Of a stretch of DNA of 64,000 bases, positions 16,767 through 24,844 are shown one piece after another. The stretch's first letter is position 1. Each line of letters starts with the position of its first letter. The translations under genes and the position numbers were made by a program. Under the pieces are notes generated by a model. The model was not told the origin of the DNA. It searched no databases and saw only the letters and a program-made list of their open reading frames with translations. This DNA comes from Draconibacterium sediminis (GTDB lineage Bacteria > Bacteroidota > Bacteroidia > Bacteroidales > Prolixibacteraceae), in contig NZ_JRHC01000004.1 in assembly GCF_000949475.1 (NCBI RefSeq), forward strand, positions 248,001 through 312,000, read 5' to 3'.

Positions 16767-19028
16767 ATGGAAAATTTTTATTTAATTCTGGTGGTCGTTC
16801 TCTTTGCTTTGGCAATTTCCGATTTAATTGTTGGAGTAAGTAACGATGCAGTAAACTTTTTAAATTCTGCAATTGGATCGAAAGCTGCCCCAAAATGGGT
16901 TATCTTTCTGATGGCCAGTATTGGTGTACTGGTTGGAGCGACATTTTCGAATGGAATGATGGAAGTAGCCCGAAAAGGTATTTTTCATCCCGATCAGTTT
17001 TATTTTGCCGAGATCATGGTCATATTTCTGGCCGTAATGATCACCGATGTAATTCTTCTCGATTTGTTTAACACCTTTGGCATGCCAACATCAACAACGG
17101 TAAGTATCGTTTTCGAGTTGCTTGGATCGGCCGTGGCAGTTGCCGCCGTTAAAATCAAGGGAATGGGCCTTTCGGTAGCTGCCGAATTGTCGAATTACAT
17201 AAACTCCAGTAAAGCGCTGGCAATTATAACGGGTATTCTGCTCTCGGTGTTTATCGCATTTAGTGTGGGGGCACTGGTAATGTACATCACCCGTTTTATC
17301 TTTTCGTTTCGCTACCGCGGGCCAATGAAATACTTCGGGTCGGCATTCGGAGGACTTGCCATTACCGCAATAACCTACTTTATTTTTATTAAAGGAATGA
17401 AAGGGTCTTCATTTGCAGGCGTTGAACTGGCATCGGGAGAAACCCTTCAGGATTATTTCAAGCATAATGTTGGATTTATATTACTGGTAAGTTTTGGCTT
17501 TTGGGTGGTATTTATTCAATTGCTGAAATGGATATTCAATATTAAAATTCTTAAGGTTGTTGTAATGGTTGGTACGTTTGCGCTGGCCATGGCCTTTGCC
17601 GGAAACGACCTTGTAAACTTTATTGGAGTGCCGGTAGCCGGATTTAAATCGTTCCAGGACTGGATGGCATCCGGAATGCCTGCCGACCAGTTCTCGATGG
17701 CAAATCTGGCCGGAAAGAGCAGTACTCCGCTTTACATGCTAATAGTTTCAGGTTTGGTAATGGTTATTACTTTAATCATGTCGAAAAAGGCACGTGCCGT
17801 TACCGAAACAGAAATTAACCTTAGCCGCCAGGATGCAGGCGACGAGCGTTTTGGTTCGTCACTGGCTGCACGTGTTATGGTGCGCGGTTTTACCAATTTC
17901 AACAAAAAAGTACAAAAGACGATGCCGGCGGCAGTTGGGAATACGCTGAAGTCAAGGTTCGAAAAACATTCGTATTATAACGACGACGCAGAAGCACCGG
18001 CATTCGATAAAATTCGTGCATCGGTAAACCTGGTAGTGGCCAGTATTCTTATTGCAATTGGTACGTCGTTAAAATTACCACTTTCAACTACCTACGTAAC
18101 CTTTATGGTGGCAATGGGTACTTCATTGTCAGACCGCGCATGGGATCGCGACAGTGCCGTATACCGTATTTCGGGTGTGTTTGCCGTAATTGGCGGTTGG
18201 TTTTTAACGGCTTTAATTGCTTTTTCTGTGGCAGGATTAATTGCCCTGATTATCTCGCTTAGCGGTAAGTTTATGATCTTTGTATTTATTGCAGTGGCCA
18301 TTTTTATGGTGGTACGAACTCAGATTCTTTTCCGTAAACGTGCTCAGGCAAAAGTAGCCGAAGAAGAAGATAATATTAAGGACGAGGATGCAACAGAAGA
18401 TATTATTGCCAAAAGCGCCAAACAAATTTTAAAAGGCCTGTCTAACACTACCGATATACTTGAGGTGGGTATGCAAAGCTTTTTAAACGAAGACAGAGGC
18501 GGCCTGCGCAAAGCCGAAGAAGCCTGCAAAGTATTGTCGAAAAAAGCGAAAAAGAACAAGGATAAGGTGTTTAGGATTGCTGAGAAACTGATGGATAGCT
18601 CGGCAGAAACAACACACTACTATGTGCAAATGATCGAGCACAAACGCGAAATGGCACACGCAGTGCATTATATGCTTAGCCCGATGATTGCCCATGTTGA
18701 AAACAACCACAAACCATTTACCGAAGAGCAGGCGGCAGAATTAACCGCTACCATCGATAAGGTAACTGCAATTCTGAAAAAGGTAACGAAAATGGTGAAA
18801 AATCAGAGCTTCGATGGTATTGATGAGCTGATTAAAGAAATAGACCTTGTGGTTGAGTTGTTGCGTAAAAACGAGAAACAGCAATTCAAACGTGTGAAAC
18901 AGCAATTGGTAAACACACGCAATTCGCAGTTGTACTTTAAAATACATACCGAATTGGAAAACTTGTTGCTTCATTCGATTAACCTGGTTAAATCGGAACG
19001 CGATTTTATTACCAATACAAGAAATTAG
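16767..19028 (+). CDS. PiT-family phosphate transporter with PhoU-like tail (copy 2)
   Basis: 753 aa, colinear with the gene at 14260. The membrane domain is nearly identical by eye (first 30 residues differ at one position; SNDAVNF, GNDLVNFIGVPVAG and the STTYVTF loop are all kept), while the cytosolic tail after about residue 525 differs more. The same pattern suggests that duplication is old enough for the regulatory tail to diverge. It has its own Pho-type promoter with a more perfect repeat than copy 1, so the copies may answer to different phosphate levels. It ends at a strong terminator. Confidence 0.92.
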   Translation: MENFYLILVVVLFALAISDLIVGVSNDAVNFLNSAIGSKAAPKWVIFLMASIGVLVGATFSNGMMEVARKGIFHPDQFYFAEIMVIFLAVMITDVILLDLFNTFGMPTSTTVSIVFELLGSAVAVAAVKIKGMGLSVAAELSNYINSSKALAIITGILLSVFIAFSVGALVMYITRFIFSFRYRGPMKYFGSAFGGLAITAITYFIFIKGMKGSSFAGVELASGETLQDYFKHNVGFILLVSFGFWVVFIQLLKWIFNIKILKVVVMVGTFALAMAFAGNDLVNFIGVPVAGFKSFQDWMASGMPADQFSMANLAGKSSTPLYMLIVSGLVMVITLIMSKKARAVTETEINLSRQDAGDERFGSSLAARVMVRGFTNFNKKVQKTMPAAVGNTLKSRFEKHSYYNDDAEAPAFDKIRASVNLVVASILIAIGTSLKLPLSTTYVTFMVAMGTSLSDRAWDRDSAVYRISGVFAVIGGWFLTALIAFSVAGLIALIISLSGKFMIFVFIAVAIFMVVRTQILFRKRAQAKVAEEEDNIKDEDATEDIIAKSAKQILKGLSNTTDILEVGMQSFLNEDRGGLRKAEEACKVLSKKAKKNKDKVFRIAEKLMDSSAETTHYYVQMIEHKREMAHAVHYMLSPMIAHVENNHKPFTEEQAAELTATIDKVTAILKKVTKMVKNQSFDGIDELIKEIDLVVELLRKNEKQQFKRVKQQLVNTRNSQLYFKIHTELENLLLHSINLVKSERDFITNTRN

Positions 19029-19050
19029 AGATTTCAAAACAGATATAAGG

Positions 19051-19082
19051 AAAGAGGAGGCGCTAGTCTCCTCTTTTTTTTG
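19051..19082 (+). terminator. Terminator of PiT-2
   Basis: An 8-bp stem (19052-19059 with 19068-19075), an 8-nt loop and a run of T to 19082. Confidence 0.85.
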
Positions 19083-19151
19083 TTTATTGTTTGACGACAA
19101 CACGGCGGTGCGCGATTGTATCGCATTCCGTTTTTTGAAACCACAAATAGC

Positions 19152-19200
19152 AAAAGTCCGGGGCTGTATAAAAGTATTGTATACAGCCCCGGACTCTTTT
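19152..19200. repeat. Duplicated hairpin element, copy A
   Basis: A perfect 15-bp stem (19156-19170 with 19180-19194) with a 9-nt loop, flanked by A-run and T-rich ends so it can terminate in both directions. An almost identical hairpin lies at 24374-24412; the two bound the accessory stretch. Confidence 0.8.
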
Positions 19201-19346
19201 ATGCGCTAAGGTTGTGTGCATTACATCTCCAGCACCCTGCTACAAAACATAAAAACAAATTTTGCATATGTTTACTATAAGCCATAACTTGAAGTGAATT
19301 ATATGTTAAACCTCGTATCCCCGATACGAATAAAATCAAAAAAACC

Positions 19347-20087
19347 ATGTCAGACCGACAAGATTACGATGCATGTTACGATGCATTTATGGCCATTCCG
19401 GCCGAAGAAGTAAAAGCACCTGGAATTCCTGTAGAAAGTGCAATTCAGGAGAATGAAAACCTTTATTTATGGAGCCTCGACGACAAGGCTGAGTTAATGG
19501 GCGCGGGTTTACCCGAAACAACTATCGATTCGTTAACAGTGCGCAACGGTGCCTGCCGCACAGCCGAGGCGATGTGGAAACGCGAACAACATACGCCACA
19601 GGATGCCCAAAAAGAATGGGAAGAGCGGGCACCGGCAGCTTACGAACTGCACGGCCGCTTGCTGCACGATTTCCGGTATGCTTTCCGTAACGACCCGCGC
19701 CTGTTAAAAAAGGTGAGCGACATTGCCGACGGAACCGGCGATGCCGATATGATTCAGGATTTAAGCAACCTGGTTGCCCTGGGCGAGGCCAATCCCGAAC
19801 TATTGGCATTAATTAATTTTGATGTTACTTTACTTCCGCTGGCGGATACTACTGCCGACGAACTGGCCATAGTGCTGGCACAAGCCAATGGCGAAAAGGA
19901 AATCGACCACCAGGTAAAAATTATCCGCGACCGCGCCTACACCTATATGCAACAAGCTGCCGACGAAATTAAAAACTGCGGCCGCTATGTGTTCTGGAAA
20001 AACGAAGCACGACTGAAAGGCTACCGCAATATTTATAAAAACAAACATCGGAGTTCGGGAAGCAACAACGGTGATCTTAGCGATTAA
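19347..20087 (+). CDS. Uncharacterised all-helical protein
   Basis: 246 aa, no signal peptide or membrane segment, and predicted helical throughout. Rich in Ala, Glu and Asp, with a basic C-terminal helix (KNCGRYVFWKNEARLKGYRN) and a Ser/Asn tail. I do not recognise a family with confidence; it resembles conserved hypothetical cytosolic proteins of Bacteroidota that often occur in multiple copies. GC looks higher than that of the orphan genes at 20821-22887, so it may not share their origin. It has its own terminator. Confidence 0.7.
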   Translation: MSDRQDYDACYDAFMAIPAEEVKAPGIPVESAIQENENLYLWSLDDKAELMGAGLPETTIDSLTVRNGACRTAEAMWKREQHTPQDAQKEWEERAPAAYELHGRLLHDFRYAFRNDPRLLKKVSDIADGTGDADMIQDLSNLVALGEANPELLALINFDVTLLPLADTTADELAIVLAQANGEKEIDHQVKIIRDRAYTYMQQAADEIKNCGRYVFWKNEARLKGYRNIYKNKHRSSGSNNGDLSD

Positions 20088-20108
20088 TTTTTGGTATTTG
20101 TGAGTTTT

Positions 20109-20143
20109 ACCGGGGTGGAGAGGAGACCGCCCCGGTTTTTTTT
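20109..20143 (+). terminator. Terminator after 19347 gene
   Basis: A 10-bp GC-rich stem (20109-20118 with 20127-20136, one G-U pair), an 8-nt loop and an eight-base T-run. Confidence 0.9.
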
Positions 20144-20211
20144 GCTTTATCCCCTGGCAAAAAGTCAATTTGTACACATAAAAACCACTTATCCCTGACA
20201 TTTTGTAAATT

Positions 20212-20417
20212 CTCCCGCGGGAGAACCGGAAAAATGTAAGGGAGAACACTTCAAAAGCATGGGAGAACCGCCCGCAAGTGGGGGAGAACGGCTTAAAACC
20301 ATGGGAGAACGCCCTTTTTATATGGGAGAAGTGCTTGCACCCGTGGGAGAACTGACTTTTTTTGTGGGAGAACGGCTAATAAGCAGCTGCGGAAAGCTTA
20401 CCACCAATAGCGGAACC
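20212..20417. repeat. 21-bp tandem array with constant core and variable spacer
   Basis: GGGAGAAC (once GGGAGAAG) occurs eight times at exactly 21-bp steps: 20219, 20240, 20261, 20282, 20303, 20324, 20345 and 20366. The other 13 bases of each unit differ almost completely. Two degenerate GCGGAA cores follow at 20389 and 20410, again 21 bp apart. The left edge contains the palindrome CTCCCGCGGGAG (20212-20223). Read in one frame it gives a heptad with a GE dipeptide, but the ORF has no other coding signs, so I treat it as non-coding. Confidence 0.85.
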
Positions 20418-20591
20418 TGTTTTTTACCCCGCCAACAACTGTTTATACCGATTAGCAATTGAATTGAGCCTTAAAATCGTTATACTCTTTAATGCTTTTC
20501 AATTGTCTATCGGCATTAACCATTATAATTTTAAAACTTCGCTTAAGTCTCAGTTTTAAAAATAATTGGTATAACATAAGTTTTGCTTACA

Positions 20592-20605
20592 TTTAGTGCA
20601 CTAAA
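20592..20605. promoter_or_regulatory. Perfect 14-bp palindrome (operator-like)
   Basis: TTTAGTGCACTAAA, a perfect dyad 8 bp upstream of the ATG at 20613. Such a dyad is the size expected for a dimeric HTH repressor site. No regulator for it is visible here. Confidence 0.45.
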
Positions 20606-20612
20606 CAACAAA

Positions 20613-20738
20613 ATGCCCGATACATTGAAAACTTCTCTTGCAAAAATAGAAACTAAAATCGGCCCGAATTCCGACCTTAACAAGAACATTATTAAAGAAT
20701 TACAGCGGTGCAGACTAATAAGATATATGTTGCATTGA
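20613..20738 (+). CDS. Possible 41-aa ORF or 5' gene remnant
   Basis: ATG to TGA, 41 codons, reading MPDTLKTSLAKIETKIGPNS.. It has protein-like amphipathic composition and a palindromic operator just upstream, as for small autoregulated HTH genes, but lacks a complete domain. It could be the truncated start of a regulator or restriction-control gene. No recognised family. Confidence 0.3.
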   Translation: MPDTLKTSLAKIETKIGPNSDLNKNIIKELQRCRLIRYMLH

Positions 20739-20751
20739 AACATCCACATAC

Positions 20752-20769
20752 GTTGTGTGGCATTTTGCA
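20752..20769. repeat. Cassette-flank motif, left
   Basis: GTTGTGTGG followed by CATTTTGCA. After the next gene, at 21357-21373, the inverted form CCACACAAC is again followed by ATTTTGCA. The two flank the orphan gene at 20821 like cassette boundaries. Confidence 0.5.
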
Positions 20770-20820
20770 AAGACAATCAGATTCATAAATAGACGATATA
20801 ACCAATTAAAGCAATTAGAA

Positions 20821-21348
20821 ATGAAAATTATCAAACTTGTACTTTTATTAACTTTTGGAGTTCTATTTTCAAGTGGAATATTGGCGAGAGCAGGAGACAA
20901 AAAAAATCAGCAGGATACAGAACAAATAATAGGTAAATACAGATTTACAATTGAATTTAAAGAAAACAAAAAATCAAATTCACTAGAAGAAGTAACCATA
21001 AAGTTTGAAAACAACTGTGAATATATTGCACTAAATAATTTTCTTTTAAATTTTTATTCAGAGAAAGACTCTTATTGGGGAATAAATGATGATTTCAGAT
21101 TCACTCCTGATAATCCTTTGATACTAGCTGGTGACACAATTATTACTAAGACTCTTAAGCTGGATTCGTTTAAATTTAAATCAATGAAAACAAATGAATT
21201 TAAGAGTTTAAAGGAGATGATGAATATTCTATTATCTAACCCTGAGTACCGTATTGTTGCAACAATTGGTGACCCTTCTAAAAGTGAAAATCCTTATGAG
21301 TCAAGTTTGATTACACGTTCGAATATGATTACAATAAAAACAGAATAA
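20821..21348 (+). CDS. Orphan exported protein
   Basis: 175 aa from the ATG at 20821; a longer reading from 20755 would add 22 residues before a normal signal peptide (MKIIKLVLLLTFGVLFSSGI) and is rejected. The mature part is Lys/Glu/Asn rich with beta-prone segments (YRFTIEFKENKKSNSLEEVT; NPEYRIVATIGDPSK). No family recognised. Base composition is notably more AT-rich than the phosphate genes, and the gene lies between the inverted GTTGTGTGG/CCACACAAC motifs, both suggesting recent acquisition. Confidence 0.65.
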   Translation: MKIIKLVLLLTFGVLFSSGILARAGDKKNQQDTEQIIGKYRFTIEFKENKKSNSLEEVTIKFENNCEYIALNNFLLNFYSEKDSYWGINDDFRFTPDNPLILAGDTIITKTLKLDSFKFKSMKTNEFKSLKEMMNILLSNPEYRIVATIGDPSKSENPYESSLITRSNMITIKTE

Positions 21349-21356
21349 AAAAACGA

Positions 21357-21474
21357 CCACACAACATTTTGCATATTCCATAAGGGTTTCAGTGGTTTGC
21401 GAGCAGCGGTTTTCCGCTCATTCTCTCGTCCGTATGCGGACAGAGAATCACACGCAAACCCTTACGTAACATGC
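21357..21474. repeat. Cruciform spacer with cloverleaf-like folding
   Basis: CCACACAAC (21357-21365), then a closing stem TAAGGGTTT/AAACCCTTA (21381-21389 with 21456-21464), and inside it two hairpins: AGCGG-TTTT-CCGCT (21405-21418) and an arm of ATTCTCT plus GTCCG with its complement (21420-21448, loop TATG). The total looks like an attC-type or tRNA-like cruciform of about 100 bp. It sits between two orphan genes. Confidence 0.7.
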
Positions 21475-21501
21475 AATTTACCGTTACATAACATTATCAA
21501 C

Positions 21502-22887
21502 ATGAGAAGAATTATCGTTCTATTTTCATTTACCATAGCTATTACAAATCTAAGCGCACAGCAAAAGATTAGCTATTTGCTTAACAAGCAGGCAGACTTA
21601 AATAAAGTAACTATTCAAATCACATTTGATGCGCTATCGGCCAGTGATGCCAATTTAGTGATTCCTAGAAGTGCACCGGGAACCTATATTCTGACAAACT
21701 ACATAGCTTTTATTGATGATGTTGTTGGTTATACAACTAGTGGTAAGCAGTTGCGAGGGATGATAGGGGACGGAAGCTTCTTTACATTCGGAGAAAGTAA
21801 TGATCTTCTGAATAAGGTGAGTTATACGGTCGACATACAAAAAATGGAAATTGATTTATTAGATGCCTCCACGAGTTCCAAAGCAAGAAAAGACTATCTG
21901 GGACTGTTTGGGTATTCAGTATTTGGATTTATTGAAGGACTGGAAACAGAGGCCGTCAATCTAACGATCAATACCGACCCTTCATGGCCTATTTTTAGTA
22001 CCTTAAGACCTGATACCAACCGAAAATACGGAACGGATAGTTATGAGGCTGAAAACTATGCCACACTGGTTGATGCTCAGTATCTCTTAGGTAAAGGCGT
22101 TCAGGTGATTCGAGTTGAAGAAGCACAAATTCCTTTATTTGTAGCGGCCTATGCTGCGACAACCGATGATTTGGAAGGTATCGGGAATACAGGTTTATTA
22201 TCGCTGCAGAAACTTGCTGATTATTTTGGATACATTCCCATGCCTCATTACACCTTAGTATATGAGTTTCTTAAACCAATTTCAGAAAGACATGACTATG
22301 GTTTTAATATGGAACATCTAAATAGCATGACAGCACACAGGGATATTTCCCAGGAATATAATCCCAATAGAGATTTAGGAACTATCATACATCATATGGG
22401 ACATTCATGGATTCCGTTAAGATCCTGGGGTGAAGGATACCGCCCATTTACATGGCAAGTGGCACCACTTATAGAAACAATCTGGTTAAATGAAGGATTT
22501 ATATGGTATGTTTCTTTCCAAAGTATCCTTCATAACGAAGAAACATTAAACTGGTGGAAGTCCAACATAGACAATGCTCCGGATTTTATAAAAACCAAAA
22601 CCTTAAAGGAATTATCTATTCTGGGTTCAACCCAATATGCCTCTGATTTTAGAATAGGAAAAAATCTTTTTTCAAGAGGAGCTTTAATGGCTTATGATTT
22701 AGATGAGTATATTCAAAAACAAACCAACGGGAATAAATCCTTTAAGGATGCTATGCTTGGATTGCTTAATTGGTCAAATGAAAATCAAAGAGCATTTAAA
22801 TACAATGAGATTGAGTTGATAATGTCTAAGGCCACTGGTGTGGACTTAAGTCCGATATGGAATAAATGGCAAAATGCCCCGGAATAA
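21502..22887 (+). CDS. M61-like aminopeptidase homologue, HExxH altered
   Basis: 461 aa from the ATG at 21502; the frame is open from 21397 but the earlier part is cruciform sequence. A signal peptide (MRRIIVLFSFTIAITNLSAQ) is followed by an M61-type N-terminal beta domain and a gluzincin-like domain. The zinc motif reads HHMGH (297-301) where the family has HExxH, so the general-base glutamate is replaced by His; the distal NEGF motif (about 330-333) is intact. M61 enzymes are glycyl aminopeptidases. With the changed residue this copy may be inactive or repurposed. It lies between two cruciform spacers. Confidence 0.75.
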   Translation: MRRIIVLFSFTIAITNLSAQQKISYLLNKQADLNKVTIQITFDALSASDANLVIPRSAPGTYILTNYIAFIDDVVGYTTSGKQLRGMIGDGSFFTFGESNDLLNKVSYTVDIQKMEIDLLDASTSSKARKDYLGLFGYSVFGFIEGLETEAVNLTINTDPSWPIFSTLRPDTNRKYGTDSYEAENYATLVDAQYLLGKGVQVIRVEEAQIPLFVAAYAATTDDLEGIGNTGLLSLQKLADYFGYIPMPHYTLVYEFLKPISERHDYGFNMEHLNSMTAHRDISQEYNPNRDLGTIIHHMGHSWIPLRSWGEGYRPFTWQVAPLIETIWLNEGFIWYVSFQSILHNEETLNWWKSNIDNAPDFIKTKTLKELSILGSTQYASDFRIGKNLFSRGALMAYDLDEYIQKQTNGNKSFKDAMLGLLNWSNENQRAFKYNEIELIMSKATGVDLSPIWNKWQNAPE

Positions 22888-22893
22888 GTAAAA

Positions 22894-23001
22894 CATTATG
22901 TACAAGTAATGGCAGGCGATGTGGTAAATTTCAAGGTTTGAGCGGAAACTACCTCGAAATCTGCCACTACTCATACAAGTGACCGTTATACTGACATAAT
23001 G
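22894..23001. repeat. Second cruciform spacer
   Basis: Outer arms CATTATGT (22894-22901) and ACATAATG (22994-23001), inner arms GGCAG (22911-22915) and CTGCC (22961-22965), and between these a weaker pairing of ATTTCAAGGT-like and ACCTCGAAAT segments. Total 108 bp, filling the gap between two orphan genes. Confidence 0.65.
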
Positions 23002-23031
23002 AAGGGGGCTTTAATACAAAAGAATTAAATT

Positions 23032-24111
23032 ATGAGGTGTTTATATCGGAACCTGGCAATGCTATTTTTAGTTCTGGTCGTTTTGGCAGTAATGAGCTGC
23101 AATTCGAAGTCAGAATCAAACATGACATTCGATGTAATAATCGACACCGATTTAGGAGGCGACCCTGATGATATTCAATCATTGTTCAGGGCAGTTCATT
23201 ATAGCGATATATTGAAAATTAAAGGAATTGTTTCCACCCCCTGTACGCAGATAGAGGCCCACCCCTGGGACACGATTCCCCACGTAGAATTGATCTCATC
23301 CTGGATAAAACGGATAGATGTTGATCATCTGCGTCAAAACGGGTATAACGATCTGATGGATGAAAAAACACTTTTGGGTTTGGTTACTCTTGGCTCGGAA
23401 CATCCAGGTTTGCCGGCTCTCGAAAAATCCTCTGAAGGATCGCAATGGATTATAAAAACCGCGCGGAATTACACGAAGGAAAACCCACTTTGGATTCTTG
23501 TATGGGGAAGTATAACAACAACTGCACAAGCGCTGTATGATGCACCTGATATAGCTGATAAAATTAGAATCTACTACATTAGTTCCTCAAACACTCTACA
23601 CGATACCGCCAGCAGAGACTTCATTTTTGATTTCATGGAGAATAAATATGCTGAATTATGGTGGATAGAGAATGGCATTCTTCCCCGGGGAACTCATGAA
23701 ACATTCAGAGGAGTTTACCAGTCGGGGTTGCAGGAAGGAGAGTGGGCTTATACCGCTTTTGTTGATCACAACATCAGAAATCATGGGTCGGATCATAGCG
23801 GTTTATTTGCCGAAAAGTGTGGAGATGTATTTCCGGTTGCCAACTGGCCAAAAAGCAGTTTGAAGGAGGGCGATAGTCCTTCCATTTTATATTTAACATC
23901 TTCGGTTATCGGAAATGTTGGGGATGTTGATGACCCTACAAAAGAAAGCTGGGGTGGTCAGTTCAGGCATTACGATGAAGATAAATTTCCTAATCATTAT
24001 ATCGATCTCGATTTACCTGCCTATGAATGTCAATGGACTATTGGTAAATGGCGATACGATTTTTTGAAGGATTGGAAACAACGCTGGGATAGATATGACA
24101 GTAAGGAATAA
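23032..24111 (+). CDS. DUF1593 nucleoside-hydrolase-like lipoprotein
   Basis: 359 aa. The lipobox AVMSC places the lipidated cysteine at residue 23. The domain starts FDVIIDTDLGGDPDDIQSL (33-51), the calcium-binding DxDxxxDxxD-type motif shared by inosine-uridine nucleoside hydrolases and DUF1593. Later blocks (LWILVWGSITTTAQAL; HGSDHSGLFAE) fit a ribosidase or glycosidase fold. DUF1593 proteins are often next to polysaccharide-use genes. The substrate is unknown. It is orphan in this accessory stretch with no operon partner. Confidence 0.8.
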   Translation: MRCLYRNLAMLFLVLVVLAVMSCNSKSESNMTFDVIIDTDLGGDPDDIQSLFRAVHYSDILKIKGIVSTPCTQIEAHPWDTIPHVELISSWIKRIDVDHLRQNGYNDLMDEKTLLGLVTLGSEHPGLPALEKSSEGSQWIIKTARNYTKENPLWILVWGSITTTAQALYDAPDIADKIRIYYISSSNTLHDTASRDFIFDFMENKYAELWWIENGILPRGTHETFRGVYQSGLQEGEWAYTAFVDHNIRNHGSDHSGLFAEKCGDVFPVANWPKSSLKEGDSPSILYLTSSVIGNVGDVDDPTKESWGGQFRHYDEDKFPNHYIDLDLPAYECQWTIGKWRYDFLKDWKQRWDRYDSKE

Positions 24112-24201
24112 ATGCATTAAGATACAAGAGTTTAATGTGTAAAGGTTTCAGCGGTTCTTCAGCGTTATCACTCACGGTATATCAACCTAAATTAATTAAC
24201 A

Positions 24202-24315
24202 ATGAATAAGAAAATAGTAAAGATTATTGGAATTATTGCAATCGTAATAATTGTAGTTGTATTTCTTGATTATGCTTTGGGCGAAATTTTAACCGGATGG
24301 AATAACCCAAAATAA
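24202..24315 (+). CDS. 37-aa single-pass membrane microprotein
   Basis: ATG at 24202, stop at 24313. A charged start (MNKKIVK), a hydrophobic stretch of about 16 residues (IIGIIAIVIIVVVF), then DYALGEILTGWNNPK. Small Bacteroidota proteins ending in similar GWNNP sequences are common and unannotated in many genomes. Function unknown. It is too short for a standard gene caller; the AT-rich leader gives only a weak ribosome site. Confidence 0.55.
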   Translation: MNKKIVKIIGIIAIVIIVVVFLDYALGEILTGWNNPK

Positions 24316-24373
24316 CCAAGGCCTTGATAATGCGGTATTGTACTGCGTGCGGTTTAGTAACATCAAAGTAAAG

Positions 24374-24419
24374 GTCCGGGGCTGTATAAATGTCTTGTAT
24401 ACAGACCCGGACTTTTTTT
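24374..24419. repeat. Duplicated hairpin element, copy B, as terminator
   Basis: A 15-bp stem with one mismatch (24374-24388 with 24398-24412), then seven T. The arms match copy A at 19156-19194 except one base in the 3' arm; the loop is also similar. It terminates plus-strand transcription before the porin-pst region. Confidence 0.85.
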
Positions 24420-24756
24420 CTGAAAGTTACTTGAAAGCCAATAGCAAAATCTGGCTCAAAATTTATTGACTCACCCTGATTGTGCCTTTGACACAATCGT
24501 CCCTCTCTACCAGTAGAGAGGGAGTGAGGGAGAGTTAACTGAAAGTTTGTTTTACTTTCATCTCTGTTGGTGATTCTCGGAGATAATGAATGTGCTAAGC
24601 TCCCTTGTCTGCCAAAAACAAACTATCCCATCCAAAAATTTCTATTCCCTCAATTAAAAAATGGCGTGTTACATTTTTGTAATTTTAGTATTGCAATAAA
24701 GCAGGTGTTGAAATACAGCTGTTTACGCTGTGTTGCGCGAAATAAATTAATCGTTT
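24420..24756. other. Non-coding spacer with palindrome
   Basis: About 340 bp with no supported gene. It contains a near-perfect palindrome TCCCTCTCTAC/GTAGAGAGGGA (24500-24523), then AT-rich sequence up to the Pho box. Confidence 0.5.
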
Positions 24757-24802
24757 TGTAATATTATTGTAATTCGGGTGTAATAGCGTTGCTACACTTT
24801 TG
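24757..24802 (+). promoter_or_regulatory. Predicted Pho box and -7 element of the porin-pst operon
   Basis: Three 11-mers in tandem, all starting TGTAAT (24757, 24768, 24779). The -7 CACTTTTG (one mismatch to TAnnTTTG) starts at 24795, 6 bp after the last unit. The first codon is 43 bp after the -7. Confidence 0.8.
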
Positions 24803-24844
24803 CCTTCGTAAAATAACAGACAAAATTCAATCTTAAGTTATAAA

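Larger units (their letters stand above)
20418..20820. other. Low-coding spacer before 20821 gene
   Basis: About 400 AT-rich bases without a strong gene. It contains the palindrome at 20592-20605, a possible 41-codon ORF (20613-20738) and the GTTGTGTGG cassette-flank motif at 20752-20760. Confidence 0.5.

Noticed and set aside
20212-20417. CRISPR array
   Set aside because: The constant core is only 8 bases, the spacers are 13, and no cas genes are near. The 40-bp array at 61387 has near-identical units instead of unique spacers.
20259-20462. Open frame through the 21-bp array with a GE heptad
   Set aside because: The frame is forced by a period divisible by three; no ribosome site, no conserved domain, unusual composition. 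Treated as a repeat.
20752-23001. Integron cassette array
   Set aside because: No integrase gene and no canonical attC core sites (GTTRRRY/RYYYAAC). Kept only as a cassette-like observation.
24566-24761. 64-codon plus-strand ORF before the porin
   Set aside because: It runs into the Pho box, has no family match and has atypical composition.
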